Below, in pieces: positions 23,001 to 35,000 of a DNA stretch of 64,000 nt (within the stretch, counting starts at the first letter, position 1; the number at the start of each line of letters is the position of its first letter). The translations under genes were made by a program, and so were the position numbers. The DNA comes from Ctenosaura bakeri (Eukaryota > Chordata > Lepidosauria > Squamata > Iguanidae): NCBI GenBank assembly GCA_948474755.1, contig CAOLHI010000254.1, forward strand, positions 558,001 to 622,000, read 5' to 3'. Below the pieces are notes generated by a model that saw nothing but the letters and a program-made list of their open reading frames with translations, did not search any database and had not been told where the DNA came from.

Positions 23001-26000
23001 GTATCTGCTGTGTTGTGTGCTATATGTTACAAATGCAGCTGTGGAATATGAGTATAGAACTCCTAACCATTTGTGAAATGCTAACTGACATAAATGCAAT
23101 AAACCAATAAAACAAATCAATAAAAGTTTGTTACCACATAATCAATAAATCAGTAAAAGTTTGTTACCACATAATCAATATGCAAATTATGCAGTATGCT
23201 TTCTCTGTAGTAACTGCTACTTCTTTTCTTCAACAGTATGCACATAAAACATAAAGAGAGCTAGCCACTGCAATCTCTATTTAGTACCAGTTCTGAAAAT
23301 CTGGTAGGATCAAAGGAAGCATGGGCAATTGTTAAATCTTTACATGTAGTTACAGTACAGGTGCTTGTGAGCAGAGCGTATACCTCTTCCCCTTTGCTAG
23401 GGACAGGGTGCCAGTTCATCCTGTTTGCCTCACTACATTTTGGCTTGCAAGTTCTCGTAAAGATCAGGGACAAGTCATATTTTCTTGTTTATCTTGCAGA
23501 ACATGCTAGGACCAAGTCCTGTAGCAGATTTTTCTGCAATCAAAGAGCTAGATACTCTAAGCAATGAAATAGTTGACCTGCAAAGGTAAGAGTGCTTTTT
23601 TTAAAAACAAATTGTTCTCAAAGTTTCCATTTACTTGCAAGTAAATTTAGTATTCCTGCAACTTACACTTTAAAGAGAGAAGGAAAGGGTATATGTGAAG
23701 AAAACTGCTTCTTCAATTGCTCCCTAATCTCAGCTCTTCAGTTCTTTCAAGCTAGTCTTCTGTTGGGTTCTCCTGTCTAGCAACAGAGCCAGCAGAGCCT
23801 CCTCCCATCATAATCGTGCTCCTTCTCCTCAGGTCTTCTAGTCTTACTAAATCTGCTGTGGAAGGAGTTATGCATTCTAAAAACTTTGGCATTTTGAACT
23901 TCAAAGTGACTCATTAAAGGATATATTAATCAGGCAATCAAGCCACATTGGCAGAAAAACATAATGAATTAATAGCTAATTAATTTACTTATTAAGTTGC
24001 TTAAGTTATTTCAAAGCTCTGGTCAGGATGCTATGCAAAATTCCTGCTTGGATGACTTGGCAAATTTCATTTGGAGAAAACCAAGCTCTGGTCAAGATGC
24101 TATGCAAAATGCCTGCTTGGATGACTTGGCAAATTTTGTTTGGAGAAAACCAGAAAATGGAGCAGGAAACCCAGATGAGGAGAAGTGAATGAGTCTGTTA
24201 TCAAGAGCTGGACCAAATGACTCACAGGGTTTCCATTCTCTCATGTTTAAATTATGCTTTCTGCTGTCCATAGTTGAAATTAAAGAATTTCTCAGCTTGA
24301 ACTTCATAAAAATATGCAGTTGTTTGGAGTGCTACCAGAATTTATATCTGAGTATAACATAAAGATGATAAATACTGGCATTTATAGAAATTTATACAAA
24401 TCATTTGTAGAAATTGGGGGATAACAAAAAAATAATTTAGAGGCACGTTGCTGACTGTTTCCCTCTGCTACTCAGCTCCTGGTTCAGTAAAAATTTCGGT
24501 ATGGAGTTTCTACTCATCAATATCTGTTGAATGTAGAGGCTCCATTTATGTGGGACTTCTTTGTGGTAGTCTCCTCTTTTGAAGAAGGTTTGCTTGTCAG
24601 CAGCATACGACCAGGATTTTCTGCTTCCACAGTTACTTATTCCTGATCTCTAATGGTTGAGTGTCTTGTTTTTAAGAGTTCTTGGATTATTTGGGACAAG
24701 TTGCTAACAAAAGGATGTATATACAGGAAGACTGCAGCGTAGTACAATAGGATCCAACAGCTACTGTTCTGTACACTTCAAGATACCAACCAACCTACTC
24801 ATTCAGAAAGCTGAATGTCATACACTGACACTCAGTGTCAGATACTGATGTCTTGCTACTTCATATATCTACTATTCTGTGTCAATGTGGAAGTGGAGGA
24901 GAGTGCTACTAAGTGCTAGGATAGCAGATATGGGTGTAGACAACATTATTCAGAAAAGATCATGAAGGTAGAATATTTTATGTAATAAAACATTTTTTAT
25001 TAGAATTTTTAGAAGTACGGTTTGAGAGAGCGAAGAATAATACTAGAACCTCTAGGGTAGGAGCTATAATAGACTTTGGGCCATTTCCCCTTCTTCTTAG
25101 TTCAGTAGGAATAGCCTCGCTTAAGCCAATTTTCTGATGATTGCTTTTTGTGTACAGGAAAGAGCCATCTGGAAACCAGATTCTCTTCTGACCTTCAACT
25201 AGATAATGTAATAAAAATAATGGCATAAACTGTTTCACATAATACAGTCATTTATATTTCACTCTTAACTTTTTTTAACTGTTTTATTGTCATACCCAGT
25301 CTTGAACGACGCATGGTTTATTTTGTTTTGTTTTTTGCTGCTCTGTACATATCTGTAGATGAGGTTGGGATACTCATCAATATTACTAATTCTGGTTAGA
25401 TTAGATCAGATTATTCTTCCATAATAAAAAGGCTGAACAGGCACTTTCATAAGCCTTACTCAAGAAATTAGGGGAAGAAGGCAAGATTCTGTTACTGGGT
25501 GTTGATACTGGACAATTAGGAACTTGTTCTTTATGCACACACTACACAGCTAGAAAGGAAGAGTTCTACAGAAACGAGTATGTAACTTGACTTTTTTCTC
25601 ATTAACAGACTCTAAAGTATGCTTTGAATGCATCTTCCTCTTTCTAGTTAAGAAACCTCTTACTAAAACTGTAAAGCTGATCTTTTCACAAACTCTAGAC
25701 AGACAGAAATGAAGAAGTATAAAGTAAGGTGGTGATTGTTATAAAAGGGGAAATAAAACATATTGTACATTATGAAAGAAGAAAAGAGTAGAGTAAGGAG
25801 ATGGAGAAGTAGGAAGACCAGTTAGGGAAGAATAAGTGGATATTCAAAATAGGACTTGTGAAATTTCAGTGATGAGAAATAGAGTCAGTCATGGAAAAGA
25901 TGGTGGACAGAGATGAGATCAGCAAATGAACTTGTAGTAATCTTATCAGTGATATTTCTAACTATACCTGATTAAAAAATGTATGTTGTAAGAGACCCCT

Positions 26001-29000
26001 TCTTCTGGTTGTATAAAGCCTCTGTCTTTCTAAAGGCACCGGATCCCATCTGATCTTGGATGCTAAGCAGTGCCAGCCCAGGTTAATACATGGAAGAGAA
26101 ACTGCCAAGGAATAGGAGGTGCCATAGACTGTACTGCAGAGGAAGGACTGGCAAAACTATCTCTTAATATTCCTTGCCTAAAAAGAAACCTGTGAAATGC
26201 ATGGGGTCACCACAAGTTGACAGGTGACTTGAAGGCACACATGCGCATGCACACAAATTTTAATATTTTTGCAATTCAACAGATACCTGAATTTTTTTTG
26301 CATTAATTTTTATTTTATTTTATTATTTATTACTTTTATTTTTAAAAAATTTTTCTAAGAATTTCATCATATTTCCATAGTATTCTTAGAAATGGTCATA
26401 AATTGTTAGTATACTGCTCACATAAGAACAGAAGCACGTATAAGCAGAGCTTATGTCTTAAAACACATTTTCTTGAGGACATTTGTAGAATAGGTGCACA
26501 TGCATAGCTAAAGTAGTATGATATTTTGACCATTGAAAAATGGGTGATGAAGGCTTATCTTTCCAACACTGGAATTTAAATTTTTGAGCAACAGTGAAAG
26601 TGTGTTCAGAATTCAATAACGCTGAAGATTAGTTAAATTTCAAGTCACATGCATACATTTAAAAGTGCAACTCTGTCTGTAAATGTCAGTTTTGTTCTCT
26701 AATATAAAATTAATGCTTTGTAACCTCAGCTAAAAAGGGGTAGCCACTAAACATCATAAGCCACAATGAAGCATTATCTGTGTTCCTACTCCAGTTGTGG
26801 AGGTGATATATAATCATCCTCACCTACTGACTAGTGAGGGCCCCATCGTTCTCCAGATATGTGAAGCTGGAATCTTTTGACCCCATGTGTGCATCACTAT
26901 ACGCTTGCTTATTGTAGGCTCGCTATAAACAGTTTATCATGTTCCAGGAAAATTCTGTTTTCCTACAAAGAACAGAAAGACAATCTTCATACTTAATCTG
27001 GAAAATGAGTAAAATTTATATCATGAGTGAGTTTTCTAATAGTTGTATTTATGTAATGATTTGGTGCTCCACTGTTTTGGTATAATGTAATGTCATAATA
27101 ATCAAAATAATCAATTGGAGTGTTTTCTGTATACAGGAGTGTTTCCAGGGTGGTGGAGAGAGATGGAGCTTATGGGTTTGGTACTGAAATAATGAAACCA
27201 GATATTTTAGAATTAAAATGGAGTGTACAGTGGCTTGTAAAAGTAAAACAGCCTATTACCTTCAGTGCAGGATCCTGTAAACTCTCTTCCTTTGAATAGA
27301 ATGTACCTTTATCTGATTTCTGCTATTTATCTTTTTTTAAAGCCTTGGCTGATCATAAATAGTTGTAGTCTCTTGACAAAGAACTCATTAGTAATACTTC
27401 AGGAAAGATTCATAGAAACCAGTGCAAATCTGCATTTAAGATTTTTCTTTCTCTCAGATATTTTGACAAAAAGAAAAACTCATTCATTTTCTCCAGTAGT
27501 GTACTCAGCTGTCAGGAATAATGAAATCCATAAATTTTTACCTAGCTTAGGAAAGAGTCTAAGGGTTTTTGAATTTCTTGTTGGTAGCTTTGCAGGACAC
27601 TGAGAAACGAAGGCACAAAGCAAGCTGAAATTCTAACATGTTTGGTCTGCTTCCAAATACTTGTTGGTTTTATATTTTCCATTCTTGGTGTTCTGAAATA
27701 CTCATTCAAAGTATTGCTTAACGCTAGTGGTTTCTGAAGGAAGAGAAGTGTCACAAGTAGTAAGAATGGCTTGAGATCGTCAAAACATCACTCTACAATC
27801 AAACACTCTGTGAGAAGTACACTGGATATAAAACAGAAACTTGTAATATTTGAGTTCAGTTGAAGTGGGCTGCGCCTTGTGAAAGCTTATTCCAGTTTTG
27901 TTTTGTTCATCTTTAATGTTCCCCATTTTTTTCTGCAACAGTCTAGTTGATGTTCATTGAATATTTCAAGATTTTCTGTCAGGCTTAAACAGTAGAATTC
28001 CCTTCTGAATTATGCAAATGGAAAGAGTGATGATCAGTCAGTTTTAATTATTTCTAAATTAATAACTTCTTAATCTAAAGCATTTTTCAGTTAGTGCTTA
28101 GTGTGATATCATTAAAAAAAGTTGAGAACAAGACGCCAGACAGCCATAAACTCTTGCTCTACCTTGTTACTTGTGAGTCTTCAGAAAAAGAGAGGAATTA
28201 CTTTTATTTGACAGAGACTACTCGAATTTCTGGCAGTTGTTCTCTATGGCTTTGGAAATAAATGGCAATATGTTTTACCAATAGTTTGGATTCAGCAAGC
28301 AAGTGTTGAAGAGCATGAAAGTGGTGTTATTGTTTCTTCTGTCTTCCAGTCAGTGCTGGACAAAACTGAAATGGGTAGTTTCCAGTTCGTTGGAAGCAAA
28401 TTCTCCTTGAAAGAAAATTCAGACTGCAAGCATAGCTCTCAAGACTGATTTTCTTGATAGTACAACATGTGTACTACAGCTTCATAAGGAAAGGAAGAAT
28501 AATATATAGCTCTCTGAAAAAAAGAAACACTTTGAACATAATGATTACGAACAAAGTAAATGAGAGGCTGTTGGGGTTGTTTTGCAGATAAAAATAAGAA
28601 ACAGCGTGTGTTTCTAGAAACCTGAGTTGGGGTTTTGTGTATTGCTGTTGCAAATGGATAGCGATTTATCTTCTGCCCACTGTGTCATTGATTGTGTAAC
28701 AGCAAGTTGGCATCTTACGATGAAAGCAGATGTATATATATGATACTAGCATAACATGAACACATTTTAGATATACTGAACTTTTACTTTTAAAAAGGTA
28801 AAAAAAAACAACAACTCTTCCTTCTTACCCATGCATTTTTTTTAACCCTACTTTAAATTGAGCATATTGTACTTTGGATATGATTCCCTGGAAAAGACAA
28901 TAATATTCAGTGAAGATGAAGGTAGAGAAAACAGATGGATTAAGTCAGTCAAAGAAGCCTCAACCTTGAGTTTGAAAGGTCTGAACAGGGCTATTAATAA

Positions 29001-32000
29001 CGATCTCTTGGAATGTCTAATTCATAGGATCACCATAAGTCAAAGCTGACCGTATAAATGCACATAACAACAATGGAGGACTATTTTATGTGTTACTTTT
29101 TGCTACTCTTGGATAATCATAATTGATCTCAGTTGTCATAGCCATGGTTGTGAAACTAGGAATAGCCTACAGAGTTGTGTGCTTTCTTAGCTCCAGAAAG
29201 TTAAGAATCATAGAATCATAGAGTTGGAAGAGACCCCAGGGCCATTGAGTCCAACCCTCTGCAATGCAGAACACCCACCAAAGGATTCCCAACAGATGGC
29301 CATCCAGCCTCTGCTTAAAAACCTCCAAAGAAGAAGACACCACCGCACTCTGAGGCAGTATATTCCACTGCTGGACAGCTTTGACCATCAGGAAATTCTT
29401 CCTGAGGTCCAAGTGGAATCTCCTTTCCTGTAGCTTGAATCCATTGCTCCTTGTCTTAGTCTCTGGAGCAGCAGAAAACAAGCCCGCTCCCTCCTTGACA
29501 TGACATCCCTTCAGATATTTAAACATGGCTATCATGTCCTCTCTTAACCTTCTCTTCTGCAGACTAAACATACCCAGCTCCCTAAACCGTTCCTCGTAGG
29601 GCATGGCTTCCAGACCCTTCACCATTTTGGTCGCTCTCCTCTGGACACGTTCCAGCTTGTTGATATCCTTGAATTGAGGTGCCCAGAACTGATTACAGTA
29701 TTCCAATGAGGCCTAACCAATGCAGAGATTAACTGTTCCTAAGTATTATACCAGCACCGGCATTATCCTTGGTATATATGTTAGCACAGAATTCATCTGA
29801 ACAAAAGTCAAACTGTATATTGAAATTTCCTAGGAAAACTTAGTTTATAAAAGGATTTAGCTTTAACAGCATTAGTGCCAGTTTACAGTCTATAATATCA
29901 TCCTGAATGGAGTGGAGTGAAATTCATTCAGTGGATGAGTACATGATCCTACAGTGGAAAAGTCAGTAAGATTACATTGGCACCAACCCATATATTAACA
30001 CATGTGTGACTTGTATAAAGGGATACAAACAACCCAAGGTAGAATCATGTAGTTCTTGAGTGGGTAGAGATGGCTGCCTAGACGATACTAGACTGTATTT
30101 TCTGTCTGCGGTAGCCAACATTGCCAATAGAGAAGAAGGCTAGGAGTTGCCATCCAGCAGCATTTGTAGAGCCACAAGTTGCTCACCCCTAAAATCTAAA
30201 GATTTGTTCTACAGGCAGAAAATGTCTCTGTTTTAAATCTCATGCTATAGTGTGATCTGTGAAGAAAATGAAACTTCATCCCAGTGTTTTATCCCATTGG
30301 GTGCTATAGCTCATGCAAACTGTTGAGGATATACCATAGCATTCAGTAAACTGTTCTGCTGCCCTTTGCATAAAAGCTTGCAAAGCTGTATTGTTAGCTG
30401 TACTGCTCTAGCTTGCAGCTCCATAGATCCAACCTGCTCTTGGAACCTGCTGTGTATACCTGCTTCCTAATTTATGTCTCCAAAATGGTGGGGGGAAATA
30501 CTTGCTGTTGTTTGTACTTAAGGTTTTCATGCTTGTACCAAGACTGTTGTTAGAGTTCTAAGAAGGAGACATAATATGGTAACTCCTGACTTGCCAGTTA
30601 CAAAGATTACACATACAGCAGCTCTGGTTCTGTGAGGGTTAAACAGACGGGAGCTGATGCAATCCCTCCCCCTTTTCACCAGACATTTGCTCCATAGCAA
30701 CAGTGAGATCACTGAAGACAGTATTTCATTGATTCTCTGTCCTCCCCACCCCTGCCCCTTTAAGCTGTTATTTCCACCTGCCCATGTTTGGGAGAGTGGG
30801 TCTCTTTTGCATTTTGATACTTGGCATATGCAGAACATTTATTTTGTACAAAAAGGGACCCAAAACAGTCTCCTGTAAATTTAATGTTCTATTATGCATT
30901 TAAAAGGAGAGACTGGCTTAGGAGGCTGGATAACAGTACCTGGTGTAGTGGATGTTCTTAAATATTCTTGCATTGTTTGCTGGTCATCTAGGGAAAAGAA
31001 AAATGTGGAGCAGGATCTTAAGGAGAAAGAAGACACAATCATACGAAGGAGAAGTGAAGTCCAGGTAATTGCTATTTGAATTGGGGCTTTGGCTGAGCTA
31101 GAGCATATTGAAAAATATATCCTAGTAAGTGAAGTGTCCTCTAGCAAGTATACTAGAAGGATTTATACACAACCTGATACAAGTATTGTAATGCCTTCAG
31201 AACAGAAACTTGGCTATGAAAATGTGGCATTTTATTTAGGCTATATATGCTTATAGGGTGGGAGCTATTAGAATTTAAGCATCGTGCCTGAATTCTGGTT
31301 CTGTTTTCTCAAGACATGCCATTGAACTAATTGAAATTGCCCATGCATAAGTCATAATAGGATTGCACTGTATGCTTTTAAGGAATTGTTTGATCCATGC
31401 TGTAGTGGAAATAAAGCTTTCAGCATCTAAAATTCTACATACTGAACAAAAGCAGCTTAAAAAGAAAAGAAAATAAATCTGCCTGATAAGGACTATTTGT
31501 AATTCATTTTTAGATGCAGCTTTGTCATTTTTGTCAACCTTCTTGTTAGTAATACTCCTGTTTTCTGATTAGGAGAAATGAAGCAATATCTTACACAAAG
31601 CTGTTGTTTACTTTGTGAGAAGATTTGCTGGTATGTGGTAATAAAGGGCTTTGGTTGGATAATCAAAAGGACTTTTCTTTAGTAAAATCTAATTTGTGGA
31701 TTTTTTATTTTTTACATTAGATGTAAAATCTAAAATAGACCTAAAAATGCATCCCTAAAAGATTCTTTTCTTTATAATATGAATACATAGTGTACACACC
31801 CAGGAATTTGCTTGGTTGTGGAAATTTCATATTTTATTTTTAGTGCTGAAGTTTTATTTTTAGAAAATGAATCCTAGGATGTAGAAGAAAAATGTGTAGG
31901 GGCTGAGAATTCCAGGATTCAAGTAATATGTCAGACATGGTTTGATTTACATTAGATGTCGCAAGTCACTATCCTTGAAGCCTTTTCTTGATCCTATATT

Positions 32001-35000
32001 GTTGAATTACATGTTCTCCTACATTGTAAGACTAAAGCTGCAGTTTTTTCCAGGAACTTGTTGGGACTCAAAATGTGTAGATTGGCAACGTAAGGAGCTT
32101 GCTGAGTAAGCTGTTGAGGTTTTGCATTTTTCCTAATGAGGAAATGTTGAATGTATTTGCTTTCATACCTGTTTCTATATACAAGTTGGGTTCCTTGCGT
32201 TATTTCTTACAACTGTAAGAATGGTTCATGACAGGTGTGGGTACTATGCAGTTTGTGGGCCACATGCACTCTCCAGGCCATTTTAGCCATTCATACATCC
32301 TGGTCACCAGTGCTGCTACCTCCACAGTGAATTCCACGGTCACTGTCCAAATCCCAGTGGTGTGTGCACACCTTATTTCCCAGCAGAATTGTGTTTCTAT
32401 ATGCTGTTAGGAATGGAATGTTGTGAAAGTGAGGTGTGTGCTCCTAGTGCATTCTGTTTACTATATAATTGCTTGGGTTTTGGTGCTGCCACGGGGAAGT
32501 AGCCACAGGTCAGTGTGACCCCAAGTGGGATTGTAGGAGTACATAAAGGGTTCTTTGGGGATAAAGTTCCCCCATTTCTTTTTAAAGTGAGAGTCTGGTG
32601 ATTTCAGTTATATAGTAATGGGCACAGCTGTTTCTTCCCCTCCATATTTACTCTTCAAATCTTTTTTTTTTTTTTTACCATGAGCTACCATCTGCAATTA
32701 GGAGAGCAACTGGGTCCCCATATTGGGAGAAAAGCTAGACTAGTATTAAAGAAATTCATCAGTATTTTAATGACCAGGTCATTTTTATGGTAAAAATAAA
32801 TTGCACAATGAATCTCTCTGATATAGCCTTCTGTAGGTGACACAAAGGTCAATAACTTAGTCCCAAACCGTTTGGTTATTACATCTGAATGGTAATGTGA
32901 TTTACATGTTGCAAACTGCCTGACAGTGCAGGGTCTCGCAAGAAATGGTGAATTTTTGCTCTGTTCATCTTTTAAATAGATTGCATTGTTTGATGTAAAA
33001 GAATAATCATTTATCAAGACTAAACCACGTCTAGGCTTATTTCTTTGCAGTGTGAGTAGTCCATGCAGCTCTTGTTGAGTGCCAGGTGCAAAAACCTGGA
33101 CCTGCTGCAGTTGCCCACTTCACCTTAAAAAGAAGCTTAGATGTCTTTTGAAGTCTTTCTCTGTGTGAAAGATCCTGCACGTTAATTAAAGTGGAATTCT
33201 ACTTATGATGGTGGTTAAGTTCCACCCAAAGGAAATTTCAACTAATCTTTGCATCCCTGGGAGAAATCTGTTTCAATTCATAATAAGAATGGATAAGAAT
33301 GGATAAGTGCTCCTATCACAGAATGATGACTTGCAGCCTTCTCTCTCACTGTTCATCTGTTTTGACTGGAACCTGTAAATGAAACCAAATCTAGGAGGCA
33401 TATTTTTTCCCCACACCATCCCTCCTTCCTCCCTTACCAAATTTGCCCATCTAGACCTTCGTTCTGCAGAAATCCAGTGCCCACTATCAATCCACTTAAG
33501 CAAGTACTAAGGATATCAAGTAACAGCTTTTCTGAACATGTTTCATTTCTTGTTTTGGTCATTCTGCTTGTCACTTACCTCCTTTTAGTTTCTTTTCCTT
33601 TTTTTTTCTGGGTAAAAGTCCATCATTAAATTTCATCAATGACCTTTTCCATATTGCTTGGTAGCATCTTTTGAGGGTTTCAGCTTTCCTGTTTACTTGA
33701 ATTTTTCTCTTGGCTTTCTTCATTTTTCAGTGTTTTACTTACAGCACAAGGCTTAAATTCCGAAATCATACTTTTCTATGTACTATTCATTAGAAAGGAA
33801 TTCATTAAATACTTTGACTTTTCCTTTTTTTAAAAATCAGGATCTTCAGGATGAGGTAAAGAGGGAGAACAATAATTTGCAAAAGCTGTTGGCTCAGAAG
33901 CAGGAGGCAGAGGAAATCCTTAATGGTCTAGATGAGGAAAAAGCCAAGCTGGAAGAGCAGCTTAACACAATCCGACAGCAATGTGCCGAAGAGGCTGATT
34001 TGGTATGCTTCCTTTTCCTAAGCGTGCACTAAAATCATAAACTAAAATCAGGCAACCTGGCATCCAGCATAATCAATGATTATGACTGGTGGAATCTGTA
34101 GTACAGCACATCTTGCCTGCATCTTGCCACATAAGTACAAGTGTTCTGTTGTGTGCCTTCAGATCATTTCTGACTTACGACAACCCTAAGATGAACCTGT
34201 TGTGGGGTATTCTTGGCAGGATTTACTCAGAGGGGGGTTGCATTTTACTTCCTCTGAGTCTGAAAGGATGTGACTTACCCAGGGTCACACAGTGGGCTTC
34301 CATGGCCAAGCAGGGTTTCAAACCCTGGTCTCCAGAGTCATAGTCTAATGTTCGAAACACTAGACTACACTGGTTCTCCTGTGAACAAATCCTTATTCAA
34401 AGACAAGTTTCCTCACTAAAAACCAATTTGCCAGTGGTGCTACTGCTTGTAATACTGCAATGAAGCATGTTTCACATATTCACTATGTAGTTCTTATTGT
34501 ACTTCTTTTGAATGTGGAAGTGGAGAACATTTGTGCAGTACCCATATGCTTCAACCCCTGCTCTGCAGATTGCATCATTAAAAGCAGAAATAAATGATCA
34601 AGAGTCCAAAATCTCAACATGTAAAGATGACTTGAATAAAGCTCAGGAGGAGCTTAGCAGGCTTCAGCAGGAAACAGCGGAGCTAGAGAAGTGTGTGGAG
34701 GCAGGAAAACTGCAGCTGGGACCTCTTCAGCAGGATCTTCAAGATTCACAACAAGAAATTACTTCAGTAAGGATCTCTCTGAAAGAGAACAAATTTTTCT
34801 GTGTCCTTCCCATTTTTTTCTTGCAATGCTTGATTTCTTTGCTTGCCACATCTTGCCTCTCCAGTGCTGAGAATAACTGGTGTTGAACCTGCTACGTTCC
34901 TCAACAAGTAGTATGTAAGGAACATATGGGAAGCTTATTATTCCTGTATGAAGTTTTTAAATTAAAGAAATCAAAGTTGTAATTATAAATTAAAATTTCC

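Larger units (their letters stand above)
21241..23499. other. EPS15 intron with MITE remnant and short duplications
   Basis: Contains (GATATA)n at 21726-21752, a MITE-like stretch at 22578-22715 and a 33-bp tandem duplication at 23113-23178. No gene seen. Confidence 0.45.
23586..30991. other. Largest EPS15 intron in the window (7.4 kb)
   Basis: Holds a 69-bp tandem duplication (24014-24151), a 5S-derived SINE (26035-26258), a SINE tail (28940-29075) and a CR1 3' end (29190-29708), each listed separately. A short GTGGGCT...GAAAGCTTATTCC repeat remnant lies near 27868-27915. The remaining DNA is AT-rich and unassigned. Confidence 0.5.

Noticed and set aside
23997..24188. Open frame across the 69-bp duplication as a repeat protein
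   Set aside because: No splice sites, no homology, and the frame is open only because the repeat unit is a multiple of three.
26035..26130. A functional 5S rRNA gene
   Set aside because: The 5' end is missing, many positions differ, and a SINE tail follows directly.
29224..29433. Plus-strand frame at 29224-29433
   Set aside because: Shadow of the minus-strand CR1 coding sequence.
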